Below, in pieces: positions 32,516 to 44,162 of a stretch of 64,000 nucleotides of DNA. The stretch covers positions 1 through 64,000 of the forward strand of contig JAFRQF010000025.1 in assembly GCA_017428765.1 (NCBI GenBank), written 5' to 3'. This DNA is from Erysipelotrichaceae bacterium (GTDB lineage Bacteria; Bacillota_I; Bacilli_A; Erysipelotrichales; Erysipelotrichaceae). Under the pieces are notes generated by a model. It did not search any database. It worked only from the letters and a program-made list of their open reading frames with translations, and was not told where the DNA came from. Each line of letters opens with the position of its first letter. The stretch's first letter is position 1. Both the position numbers and the translations under genes were made by a program.

Positions 32516-33736
32516 ATGGCTAAAAAGCTGGTTACAGATTTACAGGTAGCAGGCAAGAAAGTCATCGTCAGAGTTGACTTCAATGTCCCGCACAAAGGTG
32601 ATGTCATCACAGACGACAACCGTATCGTTGCTGCATTACCTACGATCAAGTACTTACTTGAAAACAATGCCAAGGTCATCTTGCTTTCCCACTTAGGAAA
32701 GGTCGACTACAAGAAGTCGGAAGAAGAGATCGAAGCAGCTAAGAAGAAGAATGACATGGCGATCGTCGCCAAGAGACTGCAGGAGCACCTTCCTGACAAC
32801 AAGGTCATCTTCGTCAATGCAACAAAAGGTGAAGAACTGGAAAATGCGATCAACGGCATGAACGAAGGTGAAGTCGTTCTGATGCAGAATACCAGATATG
32901 AAAAGGGTGAGTCGAAGAACGATCCTGAACTTGGTAAGTACTGGGCTTCTTTAGGCGATCTGTTCGTCGAAGATGCTTTTGGTTCCGTACACAGAGCGCA
33001 TGCTTCCACTGTCGGTATCCCGACCCATTTACCAAGTGCAGCCGGTTTCCTTGTTGAAAAGGAACTCAAGTTCTTGGGCGATGCAGTTGAAAACCCTGTC
33101 AGACCTTTCGTCGGTATCTTAGGCGGTGCGAAGGTCGCTGATAAACTGAAAGTCATCAACAACCTGCTTGAAAAGTGTGACACACTGATCATCGGCGGCG
33201 GTATGGCTTATACATTCTTAAAGGCACAGGGCAAAGAGATCGGTTCTTCCTTAGTCGATGATGAAAAGCTCGACTACTGCAAGCAGATGCTTGAAAAGGC
33301 AAAAGAACTGGGCAAGGAACTTCTCTTACCGGTCGACACTGTCGTAGCAGACCATTTCCCTGATCCGATCGACGGTCCGATCGAGACGGAAGTCGTTTCT
33401 TCCGATGCGATCCCTGCTGCAAAACAGGGTCTGGATATCGGTCCGGAAACTGCCAAGTTATTCGCTGAAAAAGTCAAGGCTGCCAAGACTGTCGTCTGGA
33501 ACGGCCCGATGGGTGTCTTCGAGAACCCGACTCTGGCTGTCGGTACCAATGAAGTCGCTAAGGCTCTTGCTGAGTGCGAAGGTACGACGATCATCGGCGG
33601 CGGCGATTCCGCAGCAGCCATCAAACAGCTCGGTTATGCCGACAAAGTCAGCCATGTTTCTACAGGCGGCGGTGCTTCTCTTGAATTCTTAGAGGGCAAC
33701 GGTTTACCGGGTGTCGATATCATTAACGAAAAATAA
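32516..33736 (+). CDS. pgk: Phosphoglycerate kinase
   Basis: A 406-residue glycolytic enzyme that makes ATP from 1,3-bisphosphoglycerate. The N-terminal [10 protein letters not shown] motif, the LLSHLGK loop, [13 protein letters not shown] and the nucleotide-binding GGGDSAAAI segment are all typical. The start was set at 32516 because AGGAGG precedes it and a longer frame adds eight unrelated residues. It is followed 11 bases later by tpiA. Codons favour A- and T-ending forms seen in other abundant proteins here. Confidence 0.98.
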   Translation: MAKKLVTDLQVAGKKVIVRVDFNVPHKGDVITDDNRIVAALPTIKYLLENNAKVILLSHLGKVDYKKSEEEIEAAKKKNDMAIVAKRLQEHLPDNKVIFVNATKGEELENAINGMNEGEVVLMQNTRYEKGESKNDPELGKYWASLGDLFVEDAFGSVHRAHASTVGIPTHLPSAAGFLVEKELKFLGDAVENPVRPFVGILGGAKVADKLKVINNLLEKCDTLIIGGGMAYTFLKAQGKEIGSSLVDDEKLDYCKQMLEKAKELGKELLLPVDTVVADHFPDPIDGPIETEVVSSDAIPAAKQGLDIGPETAKLFAEKVKAAKTVVWNGPMGVFENPTLAVGTNEVAKALAECEGTTIIGGGDSAAAIKQLGYADKVSHVSTGGGASLEFLEGNGLPGVDIINEK

Positions 33737-33747
33737 GAGGAGATATC

Positions 33748-35809
<2,062 letters not shown>

Positions 35810-35830
35810 TTACAATTTCAAAAAGGTACA

Positions 35831-35862
35831 AGCCGTATGAGCCATTCATGCGGCTTTTTTTG
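35831..35862 (+). terminator. Intrinsic terminator after eno
   Basis: A 10-bp stem with one G-T pair (35831-35840 with 35846-35855) is followed by seven T. It ends the pgk-tpiA-eno transcript. Confidence 0.88.
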
Positions 35863-35880
35863 ACTCTACGATACGCAGGG

Positions 35881-35898
35881 TGACATTTTCTTATGTCA
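35881..35898. promoter_or_regulatory. Inverted repeat upstream of the XRE gene, possible operator
   Basis: TGACAT and ATGTCA flank a 6-base spacer, a perfect dyad. It ends 30 bases before the ATG of an XRE-family regulator, a common place for autoregulation. Confidence 0.5.
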
Positions 35899-35927
35899 AA
35901 GTTATCGTAAAGCCAGGAGGTATTTCT

Positions 35928-36884
35928 ATGGATACGATCAAGACCGGCGAACTCATCGCCGAAAAAAGAAAAGAACTGGGTCTGACCCAGGCACAGCTGG
36001 GCGAACAGCTTCATGTTTCCGATAAGACGATCTCCAAGTGGGAGACAGGGAAGGGCTTCCCCGATATATCGATCATCGAAGACCTGTGTGAGAAGCTGCA
36101 TATCAGCGCCTATGAGCTTTTAAAAGGAGAGAAGGCCAAAAACGAGGGAGACAAGGAAGCTTTTTCACAAGGCATCGAGATCTTTCGCAAACGCTTTGAG
36201 AAAAAGAGATTTGTCACTTTTGCGATCGGTTTTCTCCTCTCGATGATCCTTGTCGTGACGGCTTTCATCCATCTGAATGCGCCGATCTATTTTGAAGGAC
36301 CGGAAAAAGTGAAGGTGGAGGAGCTGAATGACGGAAGGCTTGTATTACTGGCGGACAAGGAAGTTTCGGGATGCGATATCGAACATGTGAATTACGAAGG
36401 CAGAAATGAGATCTTCGTCAGTTCCTATAAGACACTTCTGAGCTGCCTTGATAAGAACAAGACAGAAAAGATCTATCTGCTGGCACAGGGCGAAAAGACA
36501 GATGCTGTATGGTATTATCCGAATGAAGGATCGGATGTCCTGATCTATGGAAAAGAGACGGCAGGAGGCGTAGAAACGCTCAGCCGTTTGATCTACAACT
36601 ACTGGATCCTGCTGGCGGGCTTGTTTACCGTGATATCGGCTGTCGCATATAAGATCTTGCAGAAACGCTATTATTCGGATAAGATACTCAAATATGCCGT
36701 CTTGCCGGGGGCAGGCGCTCTGTTATCGATGCTGATGGTGCTGGCGGGAAAGAGTGACAGGATCTACAATGCCACATATTATTTCAGCGGCATCATTCTG
36801 CTGAGTGTCTTGTTGTATCTGCTGGCCTTGCTGCTTCTCAAGCAACTGAAAAAGAAACGAAAAACAAAGAATTTATACGAATGA
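35928..36884 (+). CDS. XRE-family transcriptional regulator with membrane segments
   Basis: A 318-residue protein. Residues 5-65 form a Cro/CI-type helix-turn-helix (ELGLTQAQLGEQLHVSDKTI ... WETGKGFPD). A membrane helix at about 100-120 is followed by an extracytoplasmic region of about 100 residues and three further helices at about 220-305. This architecture suggests a DNA-binding protein anchored in the membrane that senses something outside. AGGAGG precedes ATG 35928; a longer frame adds 16 residues without a site. The target is unknown; its own upstream inverted repeat and the neighbouring MATE gene are candidates. Confidence 0.82.
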   Translation: MDTIKTGELIAEKRKELGLTQAQLGEQLHVSDKTISKWETGKGFPDISIIEDLCEKLHISAYELLKGEKAKNEGDKEAFSQGIEIFRKRFEKKRFVTFAIGFLLSMILVVTAFIHLNAPIYFEGPEKVKVEELNDGRLVLLADKEVSGCDIEHVNYEGRNEIFVSSYKTLLSCLDKNKTEKIYLLAQGEKTDAVWYYPNEGSDVLIYGKETAGGVETLSRLIYNYWILLAGLFTVISAVAYKILQKRYYSDKILKYAVLPGAGALLSMLMVLAGKSDRIYNATYYFSGIILLSVLLYLLALLLLKQLKKKRKTKNLYE

Positions 36885-36889
36885 AAATC

Positions 36890-36917
36890 GGAACGCACAT
36901 GCGTTCCAATTTTTTTA
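36890..36917 (+). terminator. Intrinsic terminator between the XRE and MATE genes
   Basis: Stem GGAACGC/GCGTTCC (36890-36896 with 36901-36907, loop ACAT) followed by AATTTTTTT. A-rich sequence on the other side gives some U on the minus strand as well. Confidence 0.85.
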
Positions 36918-38261
36918 ATATACGACCTTTTTGTATACGATGATCCAGAGTATGAATTCGACGATCGAAGTGACGATCCAGCTTAACGGGAAGCACAGAT
37001 AGATCGTTTTCAGCGTCCTATGAAGAGGGAACATCGTGTAGATCCAAAGAAGCCTTACGCCGCAGATACCGATGATCATCAGGATCGTCGGCAGGGAAGA
37101 AGAGCCCATACCTCTCAAGGAGTTGACGAAGACATCCAGGATGCCGTTGAAGACCAAGAGGGCAGCGACATATTTGATACGGATCATGCCGACATCGATG
37201 ACAGCCGGTTTGTCCGTATAAAGTGTCAGTACCAGAGGACCGGAGAGATAGACGGCGACGCCCATGACCACGGCGCCGATGACGACCAAGATCAGTGTTT
37301 TTACCATGATCTCCTTGATGCGGTCGAGTCTGCCGGCTCCCATACATTGGCTGGTAAAGGTGATCGTGGCCTGGTTGAAGGCCATATATCCGATATAGAC
37401 GAAGTTTTCGATATTGGCTCCGGCAGAGTTGCCGGCAACGATATCGGTGGAATCGAAGGAATTGATGCTGGACTGAATGACGACGTTGGACAGTGCGAAG
37501 ACTGCGCCGGATAAGCCGGCCGGGATACCGATCCTCAGGATCTCCAGGAAGGATTCCTTATCGAAATACAGATGTCTGAGATCGAGTTTTGTCGAATCTT
37601 TTTCATTGACCAGGACGCGAAGGACCAGGAAGGCGGAAACGGCTTCCGAAGTAACGGTCGCAGCTGCGGCACCGACGACCGACAGGTTCATGAACTTGAC
37701 GGTGATGAAGTTGAGCACGACATTGAGTGCACCCGAGAGCATCAGGAAGTATAAAGGCCTTTGCGTATCCCCGCGTGAGCGTAAGATCGCCGAGCCGAAA
37801 TTGTACAGTAAGAGGAATATGACACCTAAGAAATAGATGCGCATATAGGTCGCGGACAGATCGATGAAATCGCTTGGCGTATCCATCATCTGAAGGAAGA
37901 ACTTCGAAAAGAACAGACCGACGAATGTGAGCACGACACCGCCCGCAGAAGCCAAGGCGATGGAAGTATGGATGGAATCTTTGATCTTGTCTTTGTTTCC
38001 CGTTCCGATGTAGCGGGCAACGATGACGTTGGTGCCGGTCGCAAGACCATTGAACAGGGAAGTGATCAGAAAGACGATCGAACCGGTCGCTCCGACGGCA
38101 GCCAGAGCCTGGTCACCGGCAAATTTTCCAACGATGATCGTATCGGCGGAGTTGAACAGCATCTGTAAGATGTTGGTGAAGATCAAAGGGATCGCGAATA
38201 TGAAAATATTTTTCAATAATGGACCATTCGCCATGTCCATCTTTCTGCTTTTCGAATTCAT
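36915..38261 (-). CDS. MATE family efflux transporter
   Basis: A 448-residue membrane protein with about twelve helices and the MATE pattern of two six-helix bundles. NILQMLFNSADTIIVGKFAGDQALAAVGA is the N-terminal repeat and the equivalent NFVYIGYMAFNQATITFTSQ opens the second half. It would export cationic drugs or metabolites using a sodium or proton gradient. The ATG at 38261 was chosen because it begins the conserved region and follows TATAAT by 7 bases; a longer frame to 38309 is less likely. Confidence 0.92.
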   Translation of the reverse strand: MNSKSRKMDMANGPLLKNIFIFAIPLIFTNILQMLFNSADTIIVGKFAGDQALAAVGATGSIVFLITSLFNGLATGTNVIVARYIGTGNKDKIKDSIHTSIALASAGGVVLTFVGLFFSKFFLQMMDTPSDFIDLSATYMRIYFLGVIFLLLYNFGSAILRSRGDTQRPLYFLMLSGALNVVLNFITVKFMNLSVVGAAAATVTSEAVSAFLVLRVLVNEKDSTKLDLRHLYFDKESFLEILRIGIPAGLSGAVFALSNVVIQSSINSFDSTDIVAGNSAGANIENFVYIGYMAFNQATITFTSQCMGAGRLDRIKEIMVKTLILVVIGAVVMGVAVYLSGPLVLTLYTDKPAVIDVGMIRIKYVAALLVFNGILDVFVNSLRGMGSSSLPTILMIIGICGVRLLWIYTMFPLHRTLKTIYLCFPLSWIVTSIVEFILWIIVYKKVVY

Positions 38262-38268
38262 ATAAAAG

Positions 38269-38274
38269 ATTATA
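38269..38274 (-). promoter_or_regulatory. -10 element of the MATE gene, leaderless placement
   Basis: TATAAT on the minus strand ends 7 bases before ATG 38261. No ribosome site lies between. Confidence 0.55.
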
Positions 38275-38370
38275 GAGGATTCATAGGGGATAATAAATAC
38301 TATTTTCAAAGATTTTCATTGTTTGGACCTTTATTTATACCTTATTTATATGAAAAAGTTTCGTTGCTGC

Positions 38371-38470
38371 TACATTAATGTAAATAATTTTCATAAATCT
38401 GTAAAAAAGTGAAAAAATCGTGAAAATGTATCATAAGAATCATTGAATTTATGTTTCCATCGTTTACAAT
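38371..38470 (+). promoter_or_regulatory. Control region of the opp operon
   Basis: The 267-base gap 38262-38528 is very AT-rich. A likely promoter is TTGAAT (38443-38448), 16 bases, TACAAT (38465-38470). Upstream lie a perfect palindrome TACATTAATGTA (38371-38382) and AATTTTCATAAATCT (38386-38400), which matches the CodY consensus at 12 of 15 positions. Given the AT content the CodY match could be chance. A G-rich ribosome site GGGGG precedes the oppB ATG. Confidence 0.5.
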
Positions 38471-38528
38471 AGTTTTATAGTTTTTCTGACAAAGTTGCAT
38501 CAGTAAACTAACAAAAAGGGGGAATGGG

Positions 38529-39452
38529 ATGCTTAAGTACATAGGAAAAAGATTAGTCATTGGTGCTCTCACTCTGCTGATCCTGTCAACGATCACGTTT
38601 TTCGGCGTAAGAGCCATGCCGGGTGATCCGTTCTCACAGGACAACAAAGTCATCGCGCCGGAAACTTTTGAGGCGATGAAAGCGAAGTTCCATCTGGACA
38701 AATCGCTCCCTGAACAGTATGTCATCTTCTTGAGCAATGCGATACGCGGCGATTTCGGTGAATCGATCTCCAAGAAGGGGAAACAGGTTTCCGATATCAT
38801 CGCTCTGCGTTTCCCTGTAACGGCAAAGCTCGGTGCGATCGCTTTCTGTTTCTCGATGGTCATGGGTCTGGCTCTGGGTATCGTTTCCGCTCTGGCGAAA
38901 CACCGCTGGGTCAATTCACTGATCACCGTAGTTTCGACATTGGGTGTATCCTTACCGAACTTCCTGTTTGCCATCATGATCATGATCCTGTTTGCGGTAA
39001 AGCTTGGCTGGCTGCCGATCGTCGGACTCAACGGTCCGCAATACTACATCCTGCCGGTCGCCGCACTCTCGCTCGGCCCGATCGCTTCGGTCACGCGTCT
39101 TACAAGATCTTCGATCAGGGATGTCATGCATGAGGATTACATCACATTATCCCGTTCTAAAGGTAATAAAGAGGCCAGGACGATCATCGTACACGGTCTC
39201 AAGAATGCATTGCTTCCGGTCATCACATATGCAGGCCCTCTGTTTGCCGGTATGATCACCGGTTCCCTGGTCATCGAGACGCTCTTCTCGGTCCCGGGCA
39301 TCGGCGCGGAATTCACCAACAGCATCACCAACCGTGACTATACGCTGGTCATGGGTCTGACGATCTTATTCGGTGTATTGGTCATCATTATGAATCTTAT
39401 TTCGGATATCGTCGCGGCGATCGTCGATCCGCGTATCAAATTAGGAAAGTAG
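38529..39452 (+). CDS. oppB: Oligopeptide ABC transporter permease OppB
   Basis: A 307-residue membrane protein with six helices. RLVIGALTLLILSTITFFG is the typical OppB/DppB N-terminus, and the EAA loop that contacts the ATPases (HEDYITLSRSKGNKEARTII) is present. It pairs with OppC to form the channel. First gene of oppBCDFA. Confidence 0.95.
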   Translation: MLKYIGKRLVIGALTLLILSTITFFGVRAMPGDPFSQDNKVIAPETFEAMKAKFHLDKSLPEQYVIFLSNAIRGDFGESISKKGKQVSDIIALRFPVTAKLGAIAFCFSMVMGLALGIVSALAKHRWVNSLITVVSTLGVSLPNFLFAIMIMILFAVKLGWLPIVGLNGPQYYILPVAALSLGPIASVTRLTRSSIRDVMHEDYITLSRSKGNKEARTIIVHGLKNALLPVITYAGPLFAGMITGSLVIETLFSVPGIGAEFTNSITNRDYTLVMGLTILFGVLVIIMNLISDIVAAIVDPRIKLGK

Positions 39453-39462
39453 GAAAAAGGTC

Positions 39463-40389
39463 ATGAGTGAAAAGAATTTAGTATTGAGTGATGATCTGTT
39501 TGAAAAACTTCCTGAGGATGATAAGAACTCCGAATTTATCGCGGTCGCGATCAAGACGTTTGCCAAAGATGCCTGGGATCGTTTCCGCAGGAATAAACTG
39601 GCGTTAGGCGGTCTGATCTTCCTGATCATCATGATCGTACTGGCGATCGTCGTTCCGGCAGTTGCCCCGTATCAGTTCGATACGCAGGATATGGCAAACC
39701 GTAACGCACTTCCAAGCTTGCAGCACCTGTTTGGTACTGATAAGCTTGGCCGTGACATCTTCGTAAGAGTCATGTACGGCGCAAGAGTTTCGCTGGCCAT
39801 CGGTTTCTCGACGGCAGCGATCAACCTGGTCATCGGTATCTTATACGGCGGCATCTCCGGTTATGTTGGCGGCAGAGTCGATATGATCATGATGCGTATC
39901 GTCGATATCATCTATGCCGTTCCTTCTTTGATCTATGTCGTTTTGATCCTTCTGGTCTTCGGTGACTCGGTCGGTTCGATGATGTTAGCCATCTGTCTGA
40001 CATCCTGGATCGGCATGGCCAGACAGGTCCGCACACAGATCATGTCATTGAAAGAGATGGAATTCTCCCTGGCAGCCAAAGTCATCGGTGCCAGCAATTC
40101 CCGTATCCTGATCAGACACCTGGTCATCAATGCCTTAGGTCCTATCATCGTCTCTTTGACCATGATGGTCCCGGGAGCGATCTTCACGGAAGCTTCACTG
40201 AGCTTTGTCGGTATCGGTCTTAACCCGGCGATCCCGAGCTGGGGCAAACTGGCAAACGATTGCCGTCAGCTGATCTTCACCCAGCCGTTGCAGGTTTTGT
40301 GGCCTGTCGCAGCGATCAGTTTGACGATCCTGGCTCTGAATTTTGTCGGTGATGGCATCGGCGAAGCGTTCCAGGCAAGGACGAGATAG
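39463..40389 (+). CDS. oppC: Oligopeptide ABC transporter permease OppC
   Basis: A 308-residue membrane protein with an extended cytosolic N-terminus and six helices. HLFGTDKLGRDIFVRVMYGA is the hallmark OppC/DppC motif, and the EAA loop EFSLAAKVIGASNSRILIRH follows. It starts 10 bases after oppB. Confidence 0.95.
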   Translation: MSEKNLVLSDDLFEKLPEDDKNSEFIAVAIKTFAKDAWDRFRRNKLALGGLIFLIIMIVLAIVVPAVAPYQFDTQDMANRNALPSLQHLFGTDKLGRDIFVRVMYGARVSLAIGFSTAAINLVIGILYGGISGYVGGRVDMIMMRIVDIIYAVPSLIYVVLILLVFGDSVGSMMLAICLTSWIGMARQVRTQIMSLKEMEFSLAAKVIGASNSRILIRHLVINALGPIIVSLTMMVPGAIFTEASLSFVGIGLNPAIPSWGKLANDCRQLIFTQPLQVLWPVAAISLTILALNFVGDGIGEAFQARTR

Positions 40390-40399
40390 GAGGGATCGT

Positions 40400-41401
40400 A
40401 TGGCATTATTAGAAGTCAATAATTTAGTTACCAAGTTCAAAACGGATGCCGGCGATGTCCAGGCCGTCCGTGGTGTTTCCTTCAAGCTGGAGCCGAAAGA
40501 GGCCTTAGGTATCGTCGGAGAATCAGGTTCCGGCAAGTCACAGATGATGTATTCGATCATCGGCCTGCTGGCCGAAAACGGTGTCGTCGAAAGCGGCGAC
40601 GTCATATTCGACGGAATGGACATCTCCATCAAGAATTTCAAAAACAAGAGAGATTACAACGATTTCATGCGGAAGATCCGCGGCAATTCCATGGCCATGA
40701 TCTTCCAGGATCCGATGACCTTCTTAAATCCGGTCTTGAAAATCGAGACTCAGCTCATCGAACCGATGATCAATCATTCCTCTTTGAGCAGAGAAGAGGC
40801 AAAAAGAAGAGCAATCGACTTGCTGAAGCTCGTCGGTATCCCTTCACCGGAAAAACGTATCAAACAGTATCCGTTCGAATTCTCCGGCGGCATGCGCCAG
40901 AGGATCATCATCGCCATCGCTTTGGCGAACAATCCGAAGCTGATCATCGCGGATGAGCCGACGACTGCCTTGGATGTCACCATTCAGGCGCAGGTCCTCG
41001 AACTGATCGAAGAGCTCAAGGAGAAATCCGATTCCGCGATCATCATGATCACCCATGACCTGGGCGTCGTTGCCAAGCTTTGTGACCGCATTGCGATCAT
41101 GTACGGCGGCAAGATCGTCGAGATCGGTACGGACAAGGATATCTTCTATGATCCGAAGCATCCGTATACGGAAGGCTTGTTGAAATGTATCTCCAATCCT
41201 GAGAACGATGATGAAAAAGATCTGACACCGATCGCCGGTTCCCCGCCTGATCTTCTCAATCCTCCGAAAGGCTGTCCGTTTGTCGACAGATGTGAAAAGG
41301 CGATGAAGGTCTGCAAGGACTATGAACCGCCGGTAAGCACGATCAAGCAAGGCCACCAGTGTGCCTGCTGGCTCTTGGATGAAAGGGCGGTGAAAAAATG
41401 A
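40400..41401 (+). CDS. oppD: Oligopeptide ABC transporter ATP-binding protein OppD
   Basis: A 333-residue ATPase with Walker A GESGSGKSQ, signature FSGGMRQRI, Walker B LIIADEPTTALD and the H-loop THDLGVV. The C-terminal oligopeptide-transporter domain carries the conserved cysteines of CPFVDRCEKAMKVC. AGGAGG precedes ATG 40400; a longer frame starts inside oppC. It overlaps oppF by 4 bases. Confidence 0.96.
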   Translation: MALLEVNNLVTKFKTDAGDVQAVRGVSFKLEPKEALGIVGESGSGKSQMMYSIIGLLAENGVVESGDVIFDGMDISIKNFKNKRDYNDFMRKIRGNSMAMIFQDPMTFLNPVLKIETQLIEPMINHSSLSREEAKRRAIDLLKLVGIPSPEKRIKQYPFEFSGGMRQRIIIAIALANNPKLIIADEPTTALDVTIQAQVLELIEELKEKSDSAIIMITHDLGVVAKLCDRIAIMYGGKIVEIGTDKDIFYDPKHPYTEGLLKCISNPENDDEKDLTPIAGSPPDLLNPPKGCPFVDRCEKAMKVCKDYEPPVSTIKQGHQCACWLLDERAVKK

Positions 41402-42378
41402 GCGAAAACAAGGTGATCCTTTCCGTAAAAAATCTAAAGACCTACTTCGATGTCACCAAAGGCATCTTCTCACCGAAACAGATCGTCAAAGCGGTCGATG
41501 ATGTCTCCTTCGACATCATGGAAAACGAGACGTTTGGTCTGGTCGGCGAATCCGGATGCGGAAAGACGACGCTGGGACGTACCATCGTCAAGCTCTACGA
41601 GCCGGAATCCGGTTCCATCATCTTCGAAGGCAAGGATATCGCCAAGATGAAGGGCAAGGAGCTTACGGCATTCCGCAAAGACATGCAGATGATCTTCCAG
41701 GATCCGTATGCATCACTCAATCCGCGTATGACGGTAGGCGAGATCATCAAAGAACCGATGATCATCCACAATATTTACGATAACGACAAGGAAAGGGAAG
41801 AAAGGGTCGTAGAACTGTTAAAGATCGTCGGCCTCAAACCTGACCATATCCGCCGTTATCCGGCAGAATTCTCCGGCGGCCAGAGACAGAGAGTCGGTGT
41901 CGCCAGAGCATTGGCAGTCAATCCGAAATTCATCGTCTGTGACGAACCGATCTCCGCACTGGATGTCTCCATTCAGGCCCAGGTCGTCAATCTTCTCAAG
42001 GACATCCAGAAAGAAATGGGTCTGTCCTACCTGTTCGTCGCACATGATCTTTCGATGGTCAAGCACATTTCCGATCGGATCGGCGTCATGTATCTTGGCC
42101 AGATGGTCGAACTCGGACCGGCAAACGATGTCTATCACAGACCGTTGCATCCGTATACGACCGCATTATTATCGGCGATCCCGATCCCTGATCCGGATAT
42201 CGCCAAGAGAAAACAAAGGATCGTGCTGGAAGGAGAAGTTCCGAGCCCGATCAACCCTCCAAAGGGGTGCCCGTTCTGTACCCGCTGTCCGAAGGCGACA
42301 GAACGTTGTCATAAAGAGAGACCTGTTCCTATCGAGGTCGGCACTCGTAAAGTGGCATGCCACTTGTATGAAAAGTAA
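41398..42378 (+). CDS. oppF: Oligopeptide ABC transporter ATP-binding protein OppF
   Basis: A 326-residue ATPase partner of OppD. Walker A GESGCGKTT, signature FSGGQRQRVGVARAL, Walker B IVCDEPISALD and H-loop AHDLSMV. The C-terminal CPFCTRCPKATERC motif is conserved in the peptide-transport subfamily. The ATG overlaps the OppD stop (ATGA). Confidence 0.96.
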   Translation: MSENKVILSVKNLKTYFDVTKGIFSPKQIVKAVDDVSFDIMENETFGLVGESGCGKTTLGRTIVKLYEPESGSIIFEGKDIAKMKGKELTAFRKDMQMIFQDPYASLNPRMTVGEIIKEPMIIHNIYDNDKEREERVVELLKIVGLKPDHIRRYPAEFSGGQRQRVGVARALAVNPKFIVCDEPISALDVSIQAQVVNLLKDIQKEMGLSYLFVAHDLSMVKHISDRIGVMYLGQMVELGPANDVYHRPLHPYTTALLSAIPIPDPDIAKRKQRIVLEGEVPSPINPPKGCPFCTRCPKATERCHKERPVPIEVGTRKVACHLYEK

Positions 42379-42398
42379 AAGAAAGGAAGAAAGAGAAA

Positions 42399-44042
42399 AT
42401 GAAAAAATTATTAGTTTGCTTGCTTTCGCTTCTGATGGTCATCGGCTTGACAGCTTGTGGCAGCAGCAACGGCGGTTCCGGCGGCTCTGAAGGCGGCTCC
42501 GGGGAAGCGGAAATCAAGACATTCACCTATTCTGTCGGCGGCGAACCTACCTATATGGACCCGGCAAAGTGCGGTGACTCTGTTACAGCTGAGATCCACA
42601 ACGAGATCTGGTATCCTCTGTTCTACCTTGTTGAAGACGGTTCCACAGAATACGGTGATTGTGTTGCTTATGAAGTCTCAGATGATGGCTTAGTTTACAC
42701 TTTCCATCTTGATGAAAACGCAAAATGGTCTGATGGTGTTCCTATCACGGCTGACCAGTATGTTTACGGTATCAAGCGCTGCATCGGTTACGGACATGCC
42801 GAAGTCGGATACCTGACAATGATCACAAACTACATCTTAAACGCTGATACTCATCTGAATCAGGCAGTTGCAGATATGGATGATGTCGGTGTCAAAGCGG
42901 TCGATGATTACACATTAGAGATCACTCTGAAAGCACCGTGCCCATTCTTCGTATCCTTGCTCCCGACACAGGTCTTCGCAGCATTACGTCCTGAGATCGC
43001 TCCGGAAAAGGATTCCGAATGGTCTTCCACTCCGGGTTATCCGACGACCGGCGCATTCACTCCTAGCAAGATCGACTCCGCTAACGAGTACATCCTGGAA
43101 AAGAACCCTTACTTCGCTAAGGCTGACCAGGTCTACTATGACAGACTCGTTGCCAAGATCATGCCTTCCATGGAAGCTTCCCAGATGGCATTCAAGACAG
43201 GCGAGATCGACTATGACACAGGCGCAGACTCTTCTGTCGTCAATGATCCGTCTCTTGCTGATGCGATCGTCATCAACGGTAACGTCAACTACTACATGAA
43301 CGTCAACTGCATCGACGGTTTGGAAGCATTACGGGATGTCAGAGTCAGAAGAGCTATCCAGCTCGGTATCGACAGATCCGCATTCGTTACTGCTCTTGAT
43401 GCCGGTGATGTTTACTACGAACTCAATGGTTTCGTTCCTGTAGGCATTCCTGATTACGACGGTGACTTCCGTACCAATGCCGACAACGACCACAAACTGG
43501 TCTACACCGACAAGGAAGCTGCTAAGAAACTCATGGAAGAAGCAGGCTACTCCGAGACCAACAGACTGGCTCTGGAATACTACTACAACCAGAACTCTAT
43601 GCATGACACTGTTTCAGCCGTCATCGCTGAACAGTTAAAGGATATCTACATCGATGTCACTTTAAAGACTGCTGAACTTCGTACATTCTTCGATGATCGT
43701 TCCTATGGCCGTTATGACTTAGCGAGAAACGCTTTCTCAGCCGACTATATGGATCCGTGGAACTATCTCGAACTGATGGCGATCTATGATGACTCTGAAG
43801 AATACGGTACGCACTTCGGTGATGAAACTTACGATGCATTGCTGATGGAATCCATGGAGCTGGAAGGCGAAGCACGTTTCGCTAAGCTGCATGAAGCTGA
43901 AAACTATGCGATCGAGACCGCATGCTTCAACATCCCTCTGTTCGGTTACGGTACTGTTTCCTTACAGAGACCTGGCACTACCGGTGTCATCAACAACCCG
44001 CAGGCTAACCACATCTTCTGGTTCGTCAAGTGCCCTGAATAA
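42399..44042 (+). CDS. oppA: Oligopeptide-binding lipoprotein OppA
   Basis: A 547-residue solute-binding lipoprotein (SBP family 5). The signal ends in LTAC with Cys20, then a Gly/Ser linker precedes the binding domain (GGEPTYMDPAKCGDSVTAE; later VRRAIQLGIDRSAF). It hands peptides to OppBC. Placing the binding protein last, behind the ATPases, and its biased codons suggest high expression. A hairpin follows the stop and could protect the transcript. Confidence 0.95.
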   Translation: MKKLLVCLLSLLMVIGLTACGSSNGGSGGSEGGSGEAEIKTFTYSVGGEPTYMDPAKCGDSVTAEIHNEIWYPLFYLVEDGSTEYGDCVAYEVSDDGLVYTFHLDENAKWSDGVPITADQYVYGIKRCIGYGHAEVGYLTMITNYILNADTHLNQAVADMDDVGVKAVDDYTLEITLKAPCPFFVSLLPTQVFAALRPEIAPEKDSEWSSTPGYPTTGAFTPSKIDSANEYILEKNPYFAKADQVYYDRLVAKIMPSMEASQMAFKTGEIDYDTGADSSVVNDPSLADAIVINGNVNYYMNVNCIDGLEALRDVRVRRAIQLGIDRSAFVTALDAGDVYYELNGFVPVGIPDYDGDFRTNADNDHKLVYTDKEAAKKLMEEAGYSETNRLALEYYYNQNSMHDTVSAVIAEQLKDIYIDVTLKTAELRTFFDDRSYGRYDLARNAFSADYMDPWNYLELMAIYDDSEEYGTHFGDETYDALLMESMELEGEARFAKLHEAENYAIETACFNIPLFGYGTVSLQRPGTTGVINNPQANHIFWFVKCPE

Positions 44043-44066
44043 TCGATATTCAGATCTGAAAAACCT

Positions 44067-44095
44067 AAGAGAGAGCTCGTCAAGAGTTCTCTCTT
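44067..44095 (+). repeat. Hairpin after oppA
   Basis: A 12-bp stem with one G-T pair (44067-44078 with 44084-44095) follows the oppA stop. It lacks a T-run, so partial termination or 3' end protection fits better than full termination. Peptidase genes follow in the same direction. Confidence 0.65.
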
Positions 44096-44162
44096 ACTGC
44101 ATTATTGATATAAGTTCTGTTTAAAGTCGGAAAAAGAGAAGTTGTATCAATAGGAGGACAGT

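Noticed and set aside
37020..37514. Plus-strand reading frame inside the MATE gene
   Set aside because: It is an Asp/Arg-rich shadow of a membrane protein gene read in reverse; composition is not protein-like.
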